Origin: Dermacentor variabilis | Lineage: Eukaryota; Arthropoda; Arachnida; Ixodida; Ixodidae | Reading direction: 5' to 3' | Length of the DNA stretch: 64,000 nucleotides | Assembly: GCF_050947875.1 (NCBI RefSeq) | Contig: NC_134571.1 | Location: 1,441,001 to 1,505,000, forward strand | Part shown: positions 9,639 to 21,300 of the stretch, one piece after another | Layout of the letters: every line of letters starts with the position of its first letter | Numbering within the stretch: position 1 is the first letter of the stretch | Notes under the pieces: generated by a model | Databases searched by the model: none | The model's input: the letters and a program-made list of their open reading frames with translations, nothing else | Told to the model about the DNA's origin: nothing | Translations under genes and position numbers: made by a program

Positions 9639-11088
9639 TCACGTATGCGCATAGTACGGTTTCATGCGCACTACATGAACAACTTCAGTGCGAGGACGAC
9701 GACGGGGCGAACCGGGGTCAGAACTGCAAGGGACGACTTTGTAGGTCACGTCACTGAGGCGGCATGTAACCCTGTAGGGACCAAAATACCGGCAGAGCAA
9801 CTTTTCCGAGAGTCCATGGCGACGGATGGGCGTCCAGACCCACACGAAGGCGCCGGTATTGTAATGGACGTCGCATTGGACCCTGATTGTATCGAAGGGT
9901 GTCGGTATGCTGTTGACTCTGGATACGATGCTGAGCAAGCTGGCGTGCTTCTTCGGCTCTTTGTAGGAACTCTCCTACGTGTTCACTGGTCGGGCTATTA
10001 TCAGCCAGAGGTAGCATGGCGTCAAGTATGGACGTGACATGGCGCCTGTATACAAGTTCAAACAGCGTAAACTGTGTAGTCTCCTGTACAGCAGTGTTAT
10101 ACGCGAAGGTCACATAGGGTAAAATCTCGTCCCATGTCTTGTGCTGTACGTTGACATACATGGAGAGCACATCAGCCAGCGTTCTGTTCAGACGTTCTGT
10201 TAATCCATTGGTTTGAGGGTGATACGCAATGCTCTTGCGGTGAGAGCAATGCATCAGCTGGAGAACGTCCTGCCTAAGTTCGGCTGTAAATGCTGTACCG
10301 CGGTCTGTGATGACAACGGACGGTGTACCATGTCGTAGGACGATGTGGCGTACAAAGAACTTGGCCAATTCATATGAGTTTGCTTGCGGAATAGCTTCAG
10401 TTTCGGCGTACCGGGTTAAGTAGTCGGTAGTGACGACTATCCATTTGTTGTGCGAAGAGGTCACTGGGAATGGCCCAAGTAGATCCATTCCTATTTGTAA
10501 GAACGGTGCTTGAGGAGGGTCCACAGGGTGGAGAAAGCCAGCCGGTTTAACTGGTGGTTTCTTGCGGCGCTGACAATCGCGGCAGGTCTTCACGTACCAT
10601 TGCACAGAAGAATAAAGCCGGGGCCAGTAATACTTCTGTCGTATCCTTGCTAATGTCTTAGCGAATCCCAGGTGTCCCGCGCATGGCTCATCATGGCAGG
10701 CTTGCAAAATGTCTTGGCACATTGCCAACAGCACGACAAGGAGGTACGTATTGGGACTGCTTCCGCAGTTTTTCCTGTAAAAGACGTCCAAGTGGTACGA
10801 TGATAAGCCGTGCATGAGCGAGCGGGGTAAAACACCTTCAACTCCTTGAAGGTGCTCGATCAGTGGCAGCAGCTCAGGGTCAGCGCACTGGTGCTCAGCC
10901 ATCTTTATGGCATCCATAACGCCGATAAATGGCAAGTCATGGTCAGGGTCCGATGACCTCGTAGGGAGTGGTGCACGTGACAACCAGTCAGCTTCGCTGT
11001 GCTTCCTCCCAGATCGGTAGATAACTGTTATGTCGTACTCTTGTAAGCGCAGGCTCCAACGGGCTAGTCTGATTCTTGAAGTTGGCAA
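9639..11088 (-). pseudogene. gypsy A integrase region
   Basis: A continuous 445-codon minus-strand frame (11088-9751) starts at the end of RNase H (SGRKHSEADWLSRAP) and runs through the zinc-binding HHCC domain (H..GHLGF...C..C in HDEPCAGHLG and CRDCQR) and the catalytic core. The core triad is visible: D in IGMDLLGPF, D in VITDRGTAF and E in GLTERLNRT. A frameshift near 9830 moves the C-terminal GPY/F module (YFGPYRV) into another frame (9938-9639). It would insert the element's cDNA into the genome; this copy is broken at least there. Confidence 0.85.
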
Positions 11089-11936
11089 GCCAGCACAGGG
11101 TGTGGTTGATCGCTGAGAGCCTTAAAGGGTCTACCATACAAGTAGGGTCGGAATTTACCAATTGTCCACACAACCGCTAAGCATTCTTTTTCAGTGGTTG
11201 AGTAGTTTTTCTCAGCCTTGGTGAGACTGTGGCTTGCATAAGCGATGTGGCATTCTGCACCAGCTTGCCACTGCACAAGAACTGCACCGAGACCCGTATT
11301 GCTGTCGTCAGTATGGATTTCAGTGTCAGCATCTTTGTCGAAATGAGCAAGTATTGGGGCCGCTTGCAAACGCTTACGCAATTAATTGAACGACTGCTGT
11401 TGCTCATCCGCCCAAATGAAAGGCACGTTGTTGCGTGTAAGCCGTATCAGAGGCTCATCCCTCGACAAAGCGTTGGACAGCCTTCTTGTCTGTGGGTGGC
11501 GAAAACTCAGTGACGGCAGCTAACTTGTCGGGGTCTCGTCGGACGCCTTTAGGACCAACGACATGGCCAAGAAATTTGAGCTCTTGGAACCTGAAGTAGC
11601 ATTTTTCAGGCTTAGTGGTGAGGCCGGTGGTACAGATCGCAATAAGGACACTCTCGAGTCGTGCGAGATGTTCGTCAAACGTACTCAAAAACATGACCAC
11701 GTCGTCCAAGTATACGAGGCAGGTTTGCCATTTGAGTTCAGCAAGCACAGTATCCATCATCCTCTGAAAGGTGGCAGGTGCAGAACAGAAACCGAAGGGG
11801 AGAACTTTGAACTTGTAAAGCCCGTCAGGTGTCACAAACACTGTTTTTTCATGATCCTGTTCATCAACTTCGATTTGCCAATACCCTGATTTAAGATCCA
11901 ACGAAGAAAAAACTTGGCATGTTGTAGACGATACAA
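11064..11936 (-). pseudogene. gypsy A RT (fingers/palm C-terminal part) and RNase H
   Basis: Minus strand. 11930-11455 encodes SLDLKSGYWQIEVDE, the LPFGFCSAPATFQRMMD block and the intact catalytic box LVYLDDVVMF, then the thumb region. 11381-11064 encodes the RNase H domain ([29 protein letters not shown]). The two lie in different frames, and a one-base deletion in a T run near 11916 puts the segment next to the insertion out of frame with SLDLKSG. The N-terminal part of RT lies beyond the insertion at 16861. Confidence 0.85.
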
Positions 11937-12595
11937 TGCGTGTGGGGGTCCCACTCTGCGTGCGACTAGGGCTGAAGGCGAGCTCCGGATCTAGCCCCAT
12001 GCAATCGCTTTGTGTTACTCCCCAACCCGTAGCGCGGGAATCGCGGCTATGTCGGGTTCGAACGAATACGGCAACCAGCGGCGTCAATTGTAAGAACGTT
12101 TATTGCTACCGGCAATAAAGAACACTGGCAGAGGGACGTCCTCTCTGTAATAGTAATAAATAGGCTGGCCTTGTTGCCCGGGATAATCAGGCAACGTGGT
12201 CACTCATGGGTTGTGGCAGGTACTCCACTCGGCAGGTTAGGGGTCCGGCCTCAGAGAGCGAGGGTCTCCCCCGGTCGCGCTGTTTTTTTACCTTTTTACC
12301 TGGGCGAGGGGAATGTCCTCCTCGCCCGTCAGCTACCTGCCCGCGAGTCGGGGAGGAAGGGCGCGTGCGCGTCGCGAGAGCGAGGGAGAATCGGGAGAGG
12401 GCACAGTGCGCCTCTCCCCTGTCTATGCCGGCTCTCGACCAGAGGGTGTTGTCTCGACGCGACGGCATAACTGCATAGGCGGCTCGATGCGCTTGAGACG
12501 CGCGCAGCGGAAAATGATGGGTCGGGACACTAAGCCGGTGGCCAAAGCACAGAAGGTAGGGTAGACCCTACAGGCAAAGGGGGGGTGGGGGCAGG

Positions 12596-13354
12596 GTGGC
12601 AGAGCAAGCGGTAGTCGGCTCGCCGCCGGTGAATCGGCGTAGTTATAGCGAAGCAGCGCAACACGCCCCGAGGGAGGCGACGCTGCAGCCACAGGGGCGC
12701 CAGCGAGCGCGAGGAGAGGAGGGGAACAAGCTAACCCCAAGGAATGAGCTCGTAGCCAATGATAAGCATAACCTGAAAGTTAGGAGGGAGGGAAAGAATG
12801 CCCTAGTACTTATCGGTGGTGATTCAAATATGAGGAGGTGCAAAAGAGCTATAATGGAGCGTGCAAAGGGTGATAAGCGGGTAGCAGTCGGGACGTTCCC
12901 AGGCAGGACAATGGATGCAGTACTGAGAGAAACAAAAAGCGAGCTTTCTGAGAATGTTGCAGAGCGCAATTTGGTAGTGGTAGCGGCGGGGCTAAATGAT
13001 GTGTTGAATGGTGAAGCTGCAAAAGTAGTGGAAAGATTAGCGAAGGGAGTTGACGATTTAAGGGCGATAGCACAGCAAGTCCAGATCGTGGTATGCACAG
13101 TGCCGGAGGTGCAAGGAAGGAACGGAGAAATTGCCAAGGACGTTGTGGCTGTTAATTGTGAAATAAGAAAGCTAAGCCAGGAGAAAGGATTTGAAGTGGC
13201 AGACATAAACAGAGAAGTGCATAGAGCAGGCTTTGGCGGAGGCTTTACACGAGATGGCATCCACTTTAATGGAAGGCTAGGAGCCGCGATCGGCTGGCGC
13301 CTGGCAGGTCGGGCAGTAGCTTTTTTAGGGGGTCCACTGCGCCTCAGGGCGTAG
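12596..13354 (+). CDS. LINE ORF1 protein with SGNH/GDSL hydrolase domain
   Basis: A 252-codon open frame, first codon GTG in the frame; the first in-frame ATG is only at 12830 (residue 79), so the true start is probably upstream and lost to a frameshift. Residues 1-65 are basic and low-complexity and may bind RNA. Residues 70-245 have the SGNH hydrolase blocks: GGDSN (Ser77), AGLND (Gly132, Asn134) and RDGIHFN (Asp220, His223), so the Ser-Asp-His triad is complete. In CR1-type LINEs this domain is thought to act as an esterase/lipid-binding module of the ORF1 particle protein. ORF2 starts 54 bp downstream. Confidence 0.7.
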   Translation: MAEQAVVGSPPVNRRSYSEAAQHAPREATLQPQGRQRARGEEGNKLTPRNELVANDKHNLKVRREGKNALVLIGGDSNMRRCKRAIMERAKGDKRVAVGTFPGRTMDAVLRETKSELSENVAERNLVVVAAGLNDVLNGEAAKVVERLAKGVDDLRAIAQQVQIVVCTVPEVQGRNGEIAKDVVAVNCEIRKLSQEKGFEVADINREVHRAGFGGGFTRDGIHFNGRLGAAIGWRLAGRAVAFLGGPLRLRA

Positions 13355-13407
13355 GGGTAGGTAGAAACAGTGTAGAAAGTGCAACAATAGAGGCTGACGC
13401 CAATAAA

Positions 13408-16400
13408 ATGGCCACTAGGAGGTCCAGGAAGAAAACTACAAAGAAATTTAACACCAGGATCAGGTACATAAACATGCAAGGCGGTAGAAAGAGAGCGAGG
13501 TGGTTAGAAATAGAACAGCAGTTAAAGGACGAAGAAGTAGGTGTATACGCGCTATGCAAAACTCATCTCAGGGATCTAGAAGACCCACCGTTTATTGAAG
13601 GCTACGTCTGGGAAGGGAGCAATAGAACAACGGAGAGGAAGGGAGGAGGAGTAGGTATGCTCATACACCAAGGAACAAATTGGCAAAGAATAAAGTTAAC
13701 TTGCAAAGAACATGTCTGGGTATCAGGTACAATTGCCGGAAAAAAGGCATGGCTAGGAGTAGTTTATTTAGTGACAGGGGACAAATGCAGGCAAGAGAAC
13801 AAAGATCTAGTGAAGTGTCTCGATGACGATATAAAGGAGTTTGGAGAAGCTGCTGAAATTTGTCTGCTGGGTGACATGAATAGCCACATCGAGGATCTGG
13901 ATGGATACACAGATTGTAATGGGAAGTTGATGCTAGACTTCTGTGAGCGACACAACCTAGTTATAGTAAATAGAGAAACTAAGTGTGAGGGACAAATCAC
14001 GTGGGAGTCCCGTAACAGACAAACGACCATTGACTACTGCTTAATGTCGCAGGGGTTGTATAACAAGCTCGCAATAATGGAAATAGACGAAGAGGGGAAG
14101 TACAGCCTCGGAAGTGATCATAAGCGTATTAGTCTACAGTTGGGAGCCCTACTCAAAAGAGAAATGCAGGGAAGCCAAAAAGAGTACGCAAAATTAAATG
14201 ACGTGCAAATAGCGCAAATAGTGGCTGGCATAGAGGAAGCAATAAAGAAACATCCCATGGAAAGGTGGGATTATAATCAGTTAGAAGTACTCATTAGTAC
14301 AAAAATAAAAGAAGTAAAAGGAGTAAACCGCTGGAGAGGAAAGGGAAAGCCACGAAGTTGGTGGAATAAGGAAATTAGAGAGGCCATCGAACAACGACGG
14401 TGGGCATCTCGGGAACACAGAGAAGCAAAGAGGGCGCAGTTATCTGAAGAGGAAATAGGCCAAAAATGGGAATATTATCGACAAAAGAAACAACAAGTGC
14501 AGGTCCTCGTCCAGGCTAAAATAAAGCAGTCCTCTGATCGCTGGCTGGCTGAAGTTCGCGATGCAACTAAAGGGGGGTCAAGAAAATTCTGGAACCATAT
14601 AAGCTGGCTGGGTAAAGCTAATCACAGAAAAGAGGAACAGATTCTCGATGTCGAAGAAAATTGTTTAGAGGGAGATGACTCTGTGAACTACACTGGTTCA
14701 GTTATAGCAGAGTCATTTAGGAAAGACGATAGGGTAATCGCCCCAAGTGAGGGAGCAACACAGAATAGCATAATAGAAAACAGCTTAGAACTGACCAATC
14801 TTAACTGGAAAAAGGCGGAAGCAAATGTTCCAAAATGCACGTCCGCGGGGATAGACGAAATTCCAATCAAGTTAATTAATGAACTTTGCCCAAGAAGCAA
14901 GGAAACGCTGATAAAAGCATTGGAGGCAGTCATAACAAATAAGCAAATTCCGCACAGCTGGAAACAGAGTAAAATGAATTTAATTTATAAAGGGAAAGGT
15001 GATAAGAAGAACATAAAATCCTTCCGACCAATTACAATAACATCAGTTACATATAGGCTGGCGATGCAGGCGGTGAAATTAAAAATGCAGTCATGGGTAG
15101 AAAGTAATAGAATACTCGGATAACTTCGGAACGGGTCCAGAAGTGGTAGGCGCTTAGATGATAGCCTGTTCGTGCTTACCCAGTACATAGAAATAGCTAA
15201 GGTGGAAAATAGACCTCTGTATTTAGCCTTCCTGGACATAAGTGGTGCATACGACAATGTGAACAGGGAACTCCTGTGGAACATATTAAAAGCTGAAGGT
15301 ATCGGTAATGAAGTAATTGATTTTCTACAGGAAGTATATCGAGAAAATAATGTTGAAATAACATGGGAAGGAATTAAGAGTATGACAACTGTCGAGGTTC
15401 ACAAAGGATTAAGGCAAGGTTGTCCTCTATCACCGCTGCTGTTCATGCTTTATATGATAAGCATGGAAAGAAGGTTACAACGAAGCAATCTAGGGTATAA
15501 TCTGTCGTACAGATTAGGCGAAAAGGTTGTTGAGCAACGACTACCGGGTTTAATGTATGCGGACGATATTGTGCTGTTAGCAGATAGCCAGGAAGATTTG
15601 CAAACTCTGGTTAATTACTGTGGGGACGAAGGAGACAGTTTAGGTTTCAGGTTTAGTGCAGCTAAGTCCGGTGGGATGTTTTTCAACGATACAACTGGGC
15701 TTACAATACAAGGCCATGAAATACCCCGAGTGGCCGAATACAAATATCTCGGGGTATGGATAAACAAAGGGCAGATGTACACGGAAAAGCACGAACAGTC
15801 TCTCATAGCAAAAGGGCGAAGAGATGCCGGGATAATGAAACATAAGGCATTGTGGGGGTACAACAGGTATGAGGTACTAAGAGGCATTTGGAAGGGAGTA
15901 ATGGTGCCGGGGATTACTTTCGGGAATGCGGTCCTGTGTTTAAGGGCAGAGGTTCAGTCGAGACTAGAAGTAAATCAGAGAGCTGTGGGAAGGTTAGCAC
16001 TAGGTGCCCATGGGAAAACCACAAACGAAGCAGTACAGGGAGATATGTGCTGGGCATCGTTCGAAGCACGGGAAGCTCAGAGTAAAATCCTATACGAAAA
16101 ACGTCTGAGGAAATTGGACGATAACAGGTGGGCAGCTAAGGTATTTAAATACCTATACAGAAAGAGCATTGACTCACAATGGCGGAAAAGAACTAGGAAG
16201 CTAACCAGTAAGTATGCCAGACACGAGGACGAAGAAAGACAGAGCATTAAACGACAGATTAAAAATGCGGAAGGTAAAAATTGGATAAATTCAATGGAAA
16301 AGAAGCATAGTGTGGAACTATATCGATACTGGAAACAGCAGATCAGGAAGGAAGTGTTTTATGATAACTCAAGAGGCAGTGCCCTACTCTTTGAAGCTAG

Positions 16401-16666
16401 ATCAGGATGTCTTAGAACGTGGAGCTATAAAAAGAAATTTAACGAAGAAGAAGACACATGTACTGTGTGTGGTAAATATGTAGAAACAATGGAAACACCT
16501 CATACTAAAATGTGATGGTATCAATCTCGATGTCGATGCGGCCAGAGTCACCCTTCCTGAGGCCCTAGGGTTCAGAGATAATGATAGTGATGTAAATAAA
16601 TATGCGGTGGAAATTAGCAAAGGGCGATTGGAGGATTGGTGGCTCAAAAGCAGAGAGGTGACATAA
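13408..16666 (+). pseudogene. LINE ORF2 (endonuclease-reverse transcriptase), two lesions
   Basis: ATG at 13408. The first 230 residues form an apurinic-type endonuclease (YINMQGGRK at the N-terminus, LLGDMNSHI, YCLMSQG, LGSDHKRI). RT follows with LAFLDISGAYDNVN, GLRQGCPLSPLLF and the intact catalytic box LMYADDIVLLADS. One nonsense codon (TAA at 15121-15123, where the family would have an acidic residue) cuts the frame, which continues unchanged at 15124. Near 16494 a one-base insertion shifts the C-terminal Cys-His motif (CTVCGKY... then H...C) into the next frame, which stays open to TAA at 16664-16666. With only two lesions in about 3.2 kb, this copy is comparatively young. Confidence 0.85.
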
Positions 16667-16860
16667 GGTTAAAAGTGGAGGAAGACGTATTTAAAGAAAA
16701 TCGAGATATTCAATAACACACAACACAGATAAAAATAGAAGGCAAAATAAAAATCTGAGCATGGTGGCAACTGCCATCGCCCCGTTTCAAAGGGGACGCT
16801 CCTACCTTCCATCCATCCATCGGCGCGGGGGAAGATGGGCGCGTGTGCTCCCCACATGCG

Positions 16861-17200
16861 TCATCGATGCGTGGCAATGGATAAACATCGCGCTTTGTGA
16901 CATGGTTCAACTTTTTGTAGTCTACACAGAAGCATAATGTGTTGTCTTTCTTTCTGACTAACACTACAGGGGAGGCCCACGGGCTTGTGGATGGCTGGAT
17001 CATTCGTCTCGGAGCATTTCTTTCACCTGATGCTTGATCACTTCCCTTTCCACTGGAGACACTCAGTAAGGATGCTGACGAACAGGCCGTGAAGACTCAT
17101 CCGTAATAATGCTGTGCTTTGTGATGGACATGCGCCGTACTTTGGATGACGTTGAAAAACAGTCCGCAAATTCGTTCACGAGACTCAGTAGACGGTCTCA
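16861..17200 (-). pseudogene. gypsy A RT, N-terminal part
   Basis: Minus-strand frame with STSPWASPVVLVRKKD, CVDYKKLN and YPLPRIDDA, RT blocks 1-2, ending exactly at the insertion point at 16861. The block that should follow is on the other side of the insertion at 11936. This is the best evidence that the 4.9-kb intervening DNA is one insertion event plus what later landed in it. Confidence 0.85.
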
Positions 17201-17941
17201 CTGATGGTCTGGCAGAGCAGCGTTAATGTGAATCCGTTCTTTTAGGCTGGGTAACTCAGATTGCTGAGACAATGTGATTTCTAATGTGGCAATGTCAGTA
17301 ACATCAATTATTTCACGAAGAAATGCGAATGTCGTTGCTCGCGGTACATGACAATACTCGTTGCTAAAGTTTGTTAGCAAAACATCTGAACATTTGTTGC
17401 GCACCCAAAGAAGCCCTCTGGCTATGCAAATGTGGCGCTCAAGAAGCAGGGGGATGTTTGCCTCAGCAATTCCTTCGGCGTCGTCCTCCATGTCACATTG
17501 GACAAGGGTAAGCACACTGCTCTTGGGTGGCAACGTGACGTGATCGTCAGCTACGTGAAGCGCAATGTCACGGTCATTGTCATTACTGTTCGCTATGGCT
17601 TGCGTAGTAGCGAAGCTTACTCTAGACTTGCAGTTCGATGATGGCACCGTTTGCCTGAAGGAAATCCATGCCGAGTATAAGGTCCTTTGAACATTCAGGA
17701 AGAATGACGAAGTCGCCGATGTACGTGAAGCCCCAAATGTTGACTCGTGCCGTGCACTGGCCCATTGAGTTATGAGGTGCCCTCCTGCAGTATGAATCTG
17801 AGTCCCGGTCCATTGCGTCGAAACTTTGTTCAGTATACGCGTGAGACTCTGGCTCATAACAGACGTGTCCACACCCGTGTCGATTAATGCCGTGACTTCG
17901 TGGTCATATATGGTAACTGGTACGTCGCAAGATACTGACAC
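17198..17941 (-). pseudogene. gypsy A aspartic protease region
   Basis: Minus strand. VTALIDTGVDTSVMS carries the retropepsin active site (DTG), and after a frameshift DLILGMDFLQANGA supplies the second conserved block (ILGxDFL) in the overlapping frame 17813-17622. The protein would cleave Gag-Pol inside the virus-like particle. The frameshift between the two halves makes it inactive. Confidence 0.75.
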
Positions 17942-18051
17942 CGAACTACACTGCTTTCTCTGCGTCTCAATTACGTCATATCGCGGTCTGCGTAGGGGAG
18001 GATCTTCAGCGTTCGCAACGTCAGCGACCTCACCTCTGCAGGTCGCTGGAC

Positions 18052-19370
18052 TCAGTTTTCCCGGGACGCAGGGCTGGGTGAGCGATGCCTTGTTGCGCTC
18101 GGCGTGAAGACTGGACTGGAAGATCTGTATCGGGCAGGTGATGGTGACCGGCGATCACCGAATCGTGGGCCAAACGAGCTCCTGGCATCCGCAAAATAGG
18201 CTTCAATCTCCAGGGGGCGTTCACCATTGCACGGGCACGGCGAATTCAGGGAAAATCCATGGAGCCCAGCTCGACGGTAAGGACATGCCCTGTAGAGGTG
18301 ATCGGCTTCACAGCAATGAGAACACAAGGGCCTTCGGTCTGCAGTGCGCCATACGTTGCTCTTGCGGGGTGGTCGTGTTTCAGCCATGAATGGCGTGCGG
18401 CGAGTCCTGAAGTCACCAGTTGCTTGTTCAATGGCGCGCACACCATGAAAGTCCGGGACGTCGTGTGCATCGTGAAAAGTCGGAGACAACGAACTTCGCG
18501 CAGCTTCCGCATACAACATGCGAGGCTGTGGCTGCCGTACCTCATGCTGTAGTGTCTCGCTTCGCTCCGGGACTTGTACTGCCTGCCTGATTTCTTCTCG
18601 GACGACCTCAGCCACAGCGAGTCGCAGTACCGATACTGGAGCCACCTGAAGCTTTTGAAGCTCTTCTCGAACAACAAGCCTAATGAGCTCCCGCAAGGCG
18701 TCGGTATTGTCCAGGGGTATAGCAAGAGGGTCACGCGATAGGGTCAACACGTCACGGTTGTACTGCCTTGTTCGCTGCTGCAGTGCCTTTTCCATTGATA
18801 TGGCCTCCGCGAGAAACTCTGCAACGGTCTTTGGTGGGTTGTGTATTAGGCCACCGAATAACTCTTGCTTGACATCGTGCATCAAGTTCCTGACCTTCTT
18901 TTCTTCTGGCATGGATGGATCCGCGTGTCGGAAAAGTCGGCACATACCTTCGACAAACGTTGCGACGCTTTCATTCGGCCTCTGTACTCTTGCCTGAATT
19001 GCAGATTCAGCTCGCTTCTTACGATTGAGGCTGGCGTATGTGCCGATTAGCTGCCGTCGGAATTCGTCCCATGTGGATGGGCCGTCTTGTAGTTCTCAAA
19101 CCGTGTCCGCGCATAATTCTCGAGGGCAAAGTAGGCGTTGCGTAGCTTGCGCTCTGCAGTCCAGCCGTTGAATTCTGTGACACGCTCAGAGTGATCGAGC
19201 CAGTCCTCTACATCCTCGAAGGTGTCCCCCTGGAAGGACGTGGGGATTCGCGGCTGGTTGAGGATGACTCCGTCGGCGCAGTTGAGGAAGAAGACGGAAC
19301 TGATGTACTCATCCTTCTGACTCGATTGGGTAGAGGCTTGTGCTCAGGTGGCAGTCCTTGAAGTCAATGG
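18052..19370 (-). pseudogene. gypsy A Gag
   Basis: Minus strand. The N-terminal part (about 19300-19090) has the retrotransposon Gag pattern with EDWLDHSERV and FNGWTAERK; a stop at about 19096 and frame changes split it. The part 18945-18052 is a 297-codon frame ending in one CCHC zinc knuckle (CSHCCEADHLYRAC, near 18300), which would bind the element's RNA. Gag would assemble the particle. Confidence 0.75.
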
Positions 19371-19478
19371 CTTGTCTGTACGTGAACAGGAGTCAGCTCG
19401 ACCGGACTTCACACTGGGCTTGTAGACGGCGTTCGATCTGGGATTGGTAGCATGTACTCAGCACCTCCACCAAAAAAA

Positions 19479-19635
19479 TGTAACATAGATTGAAGACGGA
19501 GTCTTACAAAATATACGCTTCTCTTTAATGGCGGGCCAGAAGAAGAGCGTGCAGCTTACGTGCTTTGTTGTCTTTCATGGCGCCAGCCTTTGCGCGCCCC
19601 ATCCCGCAGTACGGTAGCGCCACATCATTGTGTCA
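19479..19635 (-). repeat. 5' LTR of gypsy A
   Basis: 157 bp, TGTAACATAGATTGAAG to CATTGTGTCA. Followed on the minus strand by the putative tRNA-Ala primer site (complement of about 19461-19478) and preceded by the ATAT duplication at 19636-19639. Confidence 0.85.
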
Positions 19636-19639
19636 ATAT

Positions 19640-21300
19640 GATCCCCCAGCACAAACATTCGTGATTGAGAACACAAAAAATTACCCAATTCATTTACGCT
19701 TCTTCTTCACCTGTTGATAGCTTCCCAGAAAAGGTGATCTTTCAACACCTACATTGAGCACATCACTGAACTGCAGTCGTATGATATGTTTTCCAGTTGC
19801 TAATACCCACGTGAAGAAGAAAAGGCGCTTGGCAACACGCGATATAGTGCAGTAGGAGCCTGCCACAGCAGCTTTCCTGTAGCACTCATCCGTCCATGTC
19901 GCTTGAAAATGCTGACGTGCGCTCACTTTCCTCTTCCCGTACCAGCAAATCTCCTCGTGAGTAGGCACACGTCGCATTCGCAGTTGTCGCTGCCAACCCT
20001 AGTGTGATAAGTGCCATCGCCTATCTGTTTGACAGTGCGTGGGGCATAGTGCCATTGGAAGTGTACTGCACGCTTTTAATAGGCAATAATCCAGCATGCT
20101 ACCGTTTCCTGCCGCAAGTGGCATGAAGTGAGCATTATATTTTGCTCTGGCAGCATGATATTCCAGCATCACCCACCAGCTTGGTTTCGTTACTATTCCC
20201 CCTCGCCGTCTTAAAACACTCGATAGGAATACTACAAAGCACTTCTTGGGCCACTCAGGGCCCCACTAGCTCAACACACTTTGGCATCTCCTGCCGCAGC
20301 TGCTCTTGCTGAATGGGCACGTCAGAACTTCCCACTAAATTCCCACCTGAAGGAGCTGCTCAACTGGGCTGAATTTGAGGAGCGCAAACGCATGCTTGCA
20401 GAAGCTGTAAGAACGACAGTGCACCTCCACGGCCACTCGGGCCCTACCAGTGTGGTGCCCGTCAGCATCTCGTGCTGCAACAATTTGCGCAACACTTTGC
20501 ATTATGTAGACGCCACCTACAGTTGAGCCTACCAAATTTTTTAGTGACAGGCGTGTACATTTTCCCAGTTATCACATTTTTTCTTGCGTTTTATATGCAT
20601 AAGCATTTCTATGCTTACCCGACGAGAAAGCCTTCTGTCTCTCTGACAGTCTATCCCGTAAGACAACCTCTTTTGAAGTAGCACCCACAGCAGCGAGCGA
20701 ATTCACCTTTGTGCTGCCTCTCGCTTCAACGCCAACGAAGCAGGAAGAACACAGTGCTCACGGACCTCTCAGCATACGCCCTACTCTGCCAGTGTTGCAT
20801 ATTGCTTTCAAGATATGGGCGCACGTGTCTCTCTTCAACTCTAAGTAAGTGGCGAGAACACAGCGCGCAAAGCTATCAGCAGTCGGTATTGTCGGTACTG
20901 TCTCTGTCAGTATTGCAGATCGCTTTCAAGGTGCGGCCCTCGTGGCAGTGCCATACGATGTCGCCGCCTGAGTACGGTTGGTCACAGTTCATAATGGTTT
21001 GACGTGGTTGGGTAAGGGGATGAAGAGTGATAACGGCTTATAATGATCGGAATGTTATCAGCACACCTCGCACCGCCACCTGCACTACCTTGCTTGCGTC
21101 ATTAATGCTTCTTGTGCCACCGTTCGTGCCAGTTCATGTCGCCACAGCATTGTCATTTGTACTGGCCTGATCAAGTTTCATAACACTGACAATGACACCA
21201 GCCTGCATGGAGAGGAGCAAGTGGCACAATGCTTACACATACTTAGATAACTTCCGGAGCAATTTCTGTATGAATTCTTTTTTCCCCAAGAAATATGAAC
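19640..21300. other. interior of the pogo/Tigger-like element
   Basis: No transposase, DDE or CENP-B-like DNA-binding motif was recognised. Two frames of 80-95 codons (19690-19977 minus, 20281-20526 plus) match nothing I know and may be chance. The element was probably non-autonomous. Confidence 0.4.

Larger units (their letters stand above)
12373..16830 (+). mobile_element. nearly full-length LINE with SGNH-hydrolase ORF1
   Basis: A non-LTR retrotransposon on the + strand with 5' leader, ORF1, ORF2 and a short 3' tail ending in CCATCCATCCATC, a microsatellite-type end rather than poly(A). The 5' limit is inferred from an imperfect duplication: GGAAGGGCGCGTGCGC near 12355-12371 resembles GAAGATGGGCGCGTGTGC near 16831-16848. 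Esterase-bearing ORF1 is known from CR1-superfamily LINEs; I leave the clade open because the RT motif LRQGCPLSPLLF is also found in other clades. Damage is slight: one stop and one frameshift in ORF2. Confidence 0.75.
11941..16856 (-). mobile_element. solo LTR inserted in gypsy A, itself split by a LINE
   Basis: The DNA breaking gypsy RT starts TGTGGGGGTCCCAC at 11941 and ends GTGCTCCCCACA at 16856, TG...CA with the same TGTGGG/CCCCACA ends as the non-autonomous LTR element. It is flanked by TGCG on both sides (11937-11940, 16857-16860). Taking it out with one TGCG restores the gypsy reading frame across the conserved D-A-L residues, which is strong support for these ends. There is a TTTATT (AATAAA in complement) near 12099. 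LTR sequence occupies about 11941-12372 plus the last few bases before 16856; the rest is the LINE. The family differs from the 4941 element in sequence. Confidence 0.65.
9391..19635 (-). mobile_element. Ty3/gypsy retrotransposon A, interrupted
   Basis: Minus-strand element with LTRs 9391-9547 and 19479-19635, each 157 bp, TG...CA, and a 4-bp duplication ATAT on both sides (9387-9390, 19636-19639). After the 5' LTR comes TGGTGGAGGTGCTGAGTA, close to the complement of a tRNA-Ala 3' end; a purine tract rich in G (complement of 9548-9560) precedes the 3' LTR. Domain order is gag, protease, RT, RNase H, integrase. RT is split by a solo LTR that itself holds a LINE; several frameshifts make the copy non-functional. 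Confidence 0.9.

Noticed and set aside
12187..12740. Overlapping frames around 12200-12740 as a separate gene
   Set aside because: They are explained as solo LTR and LINE 5' leader, GC-rich with frames on both strands.
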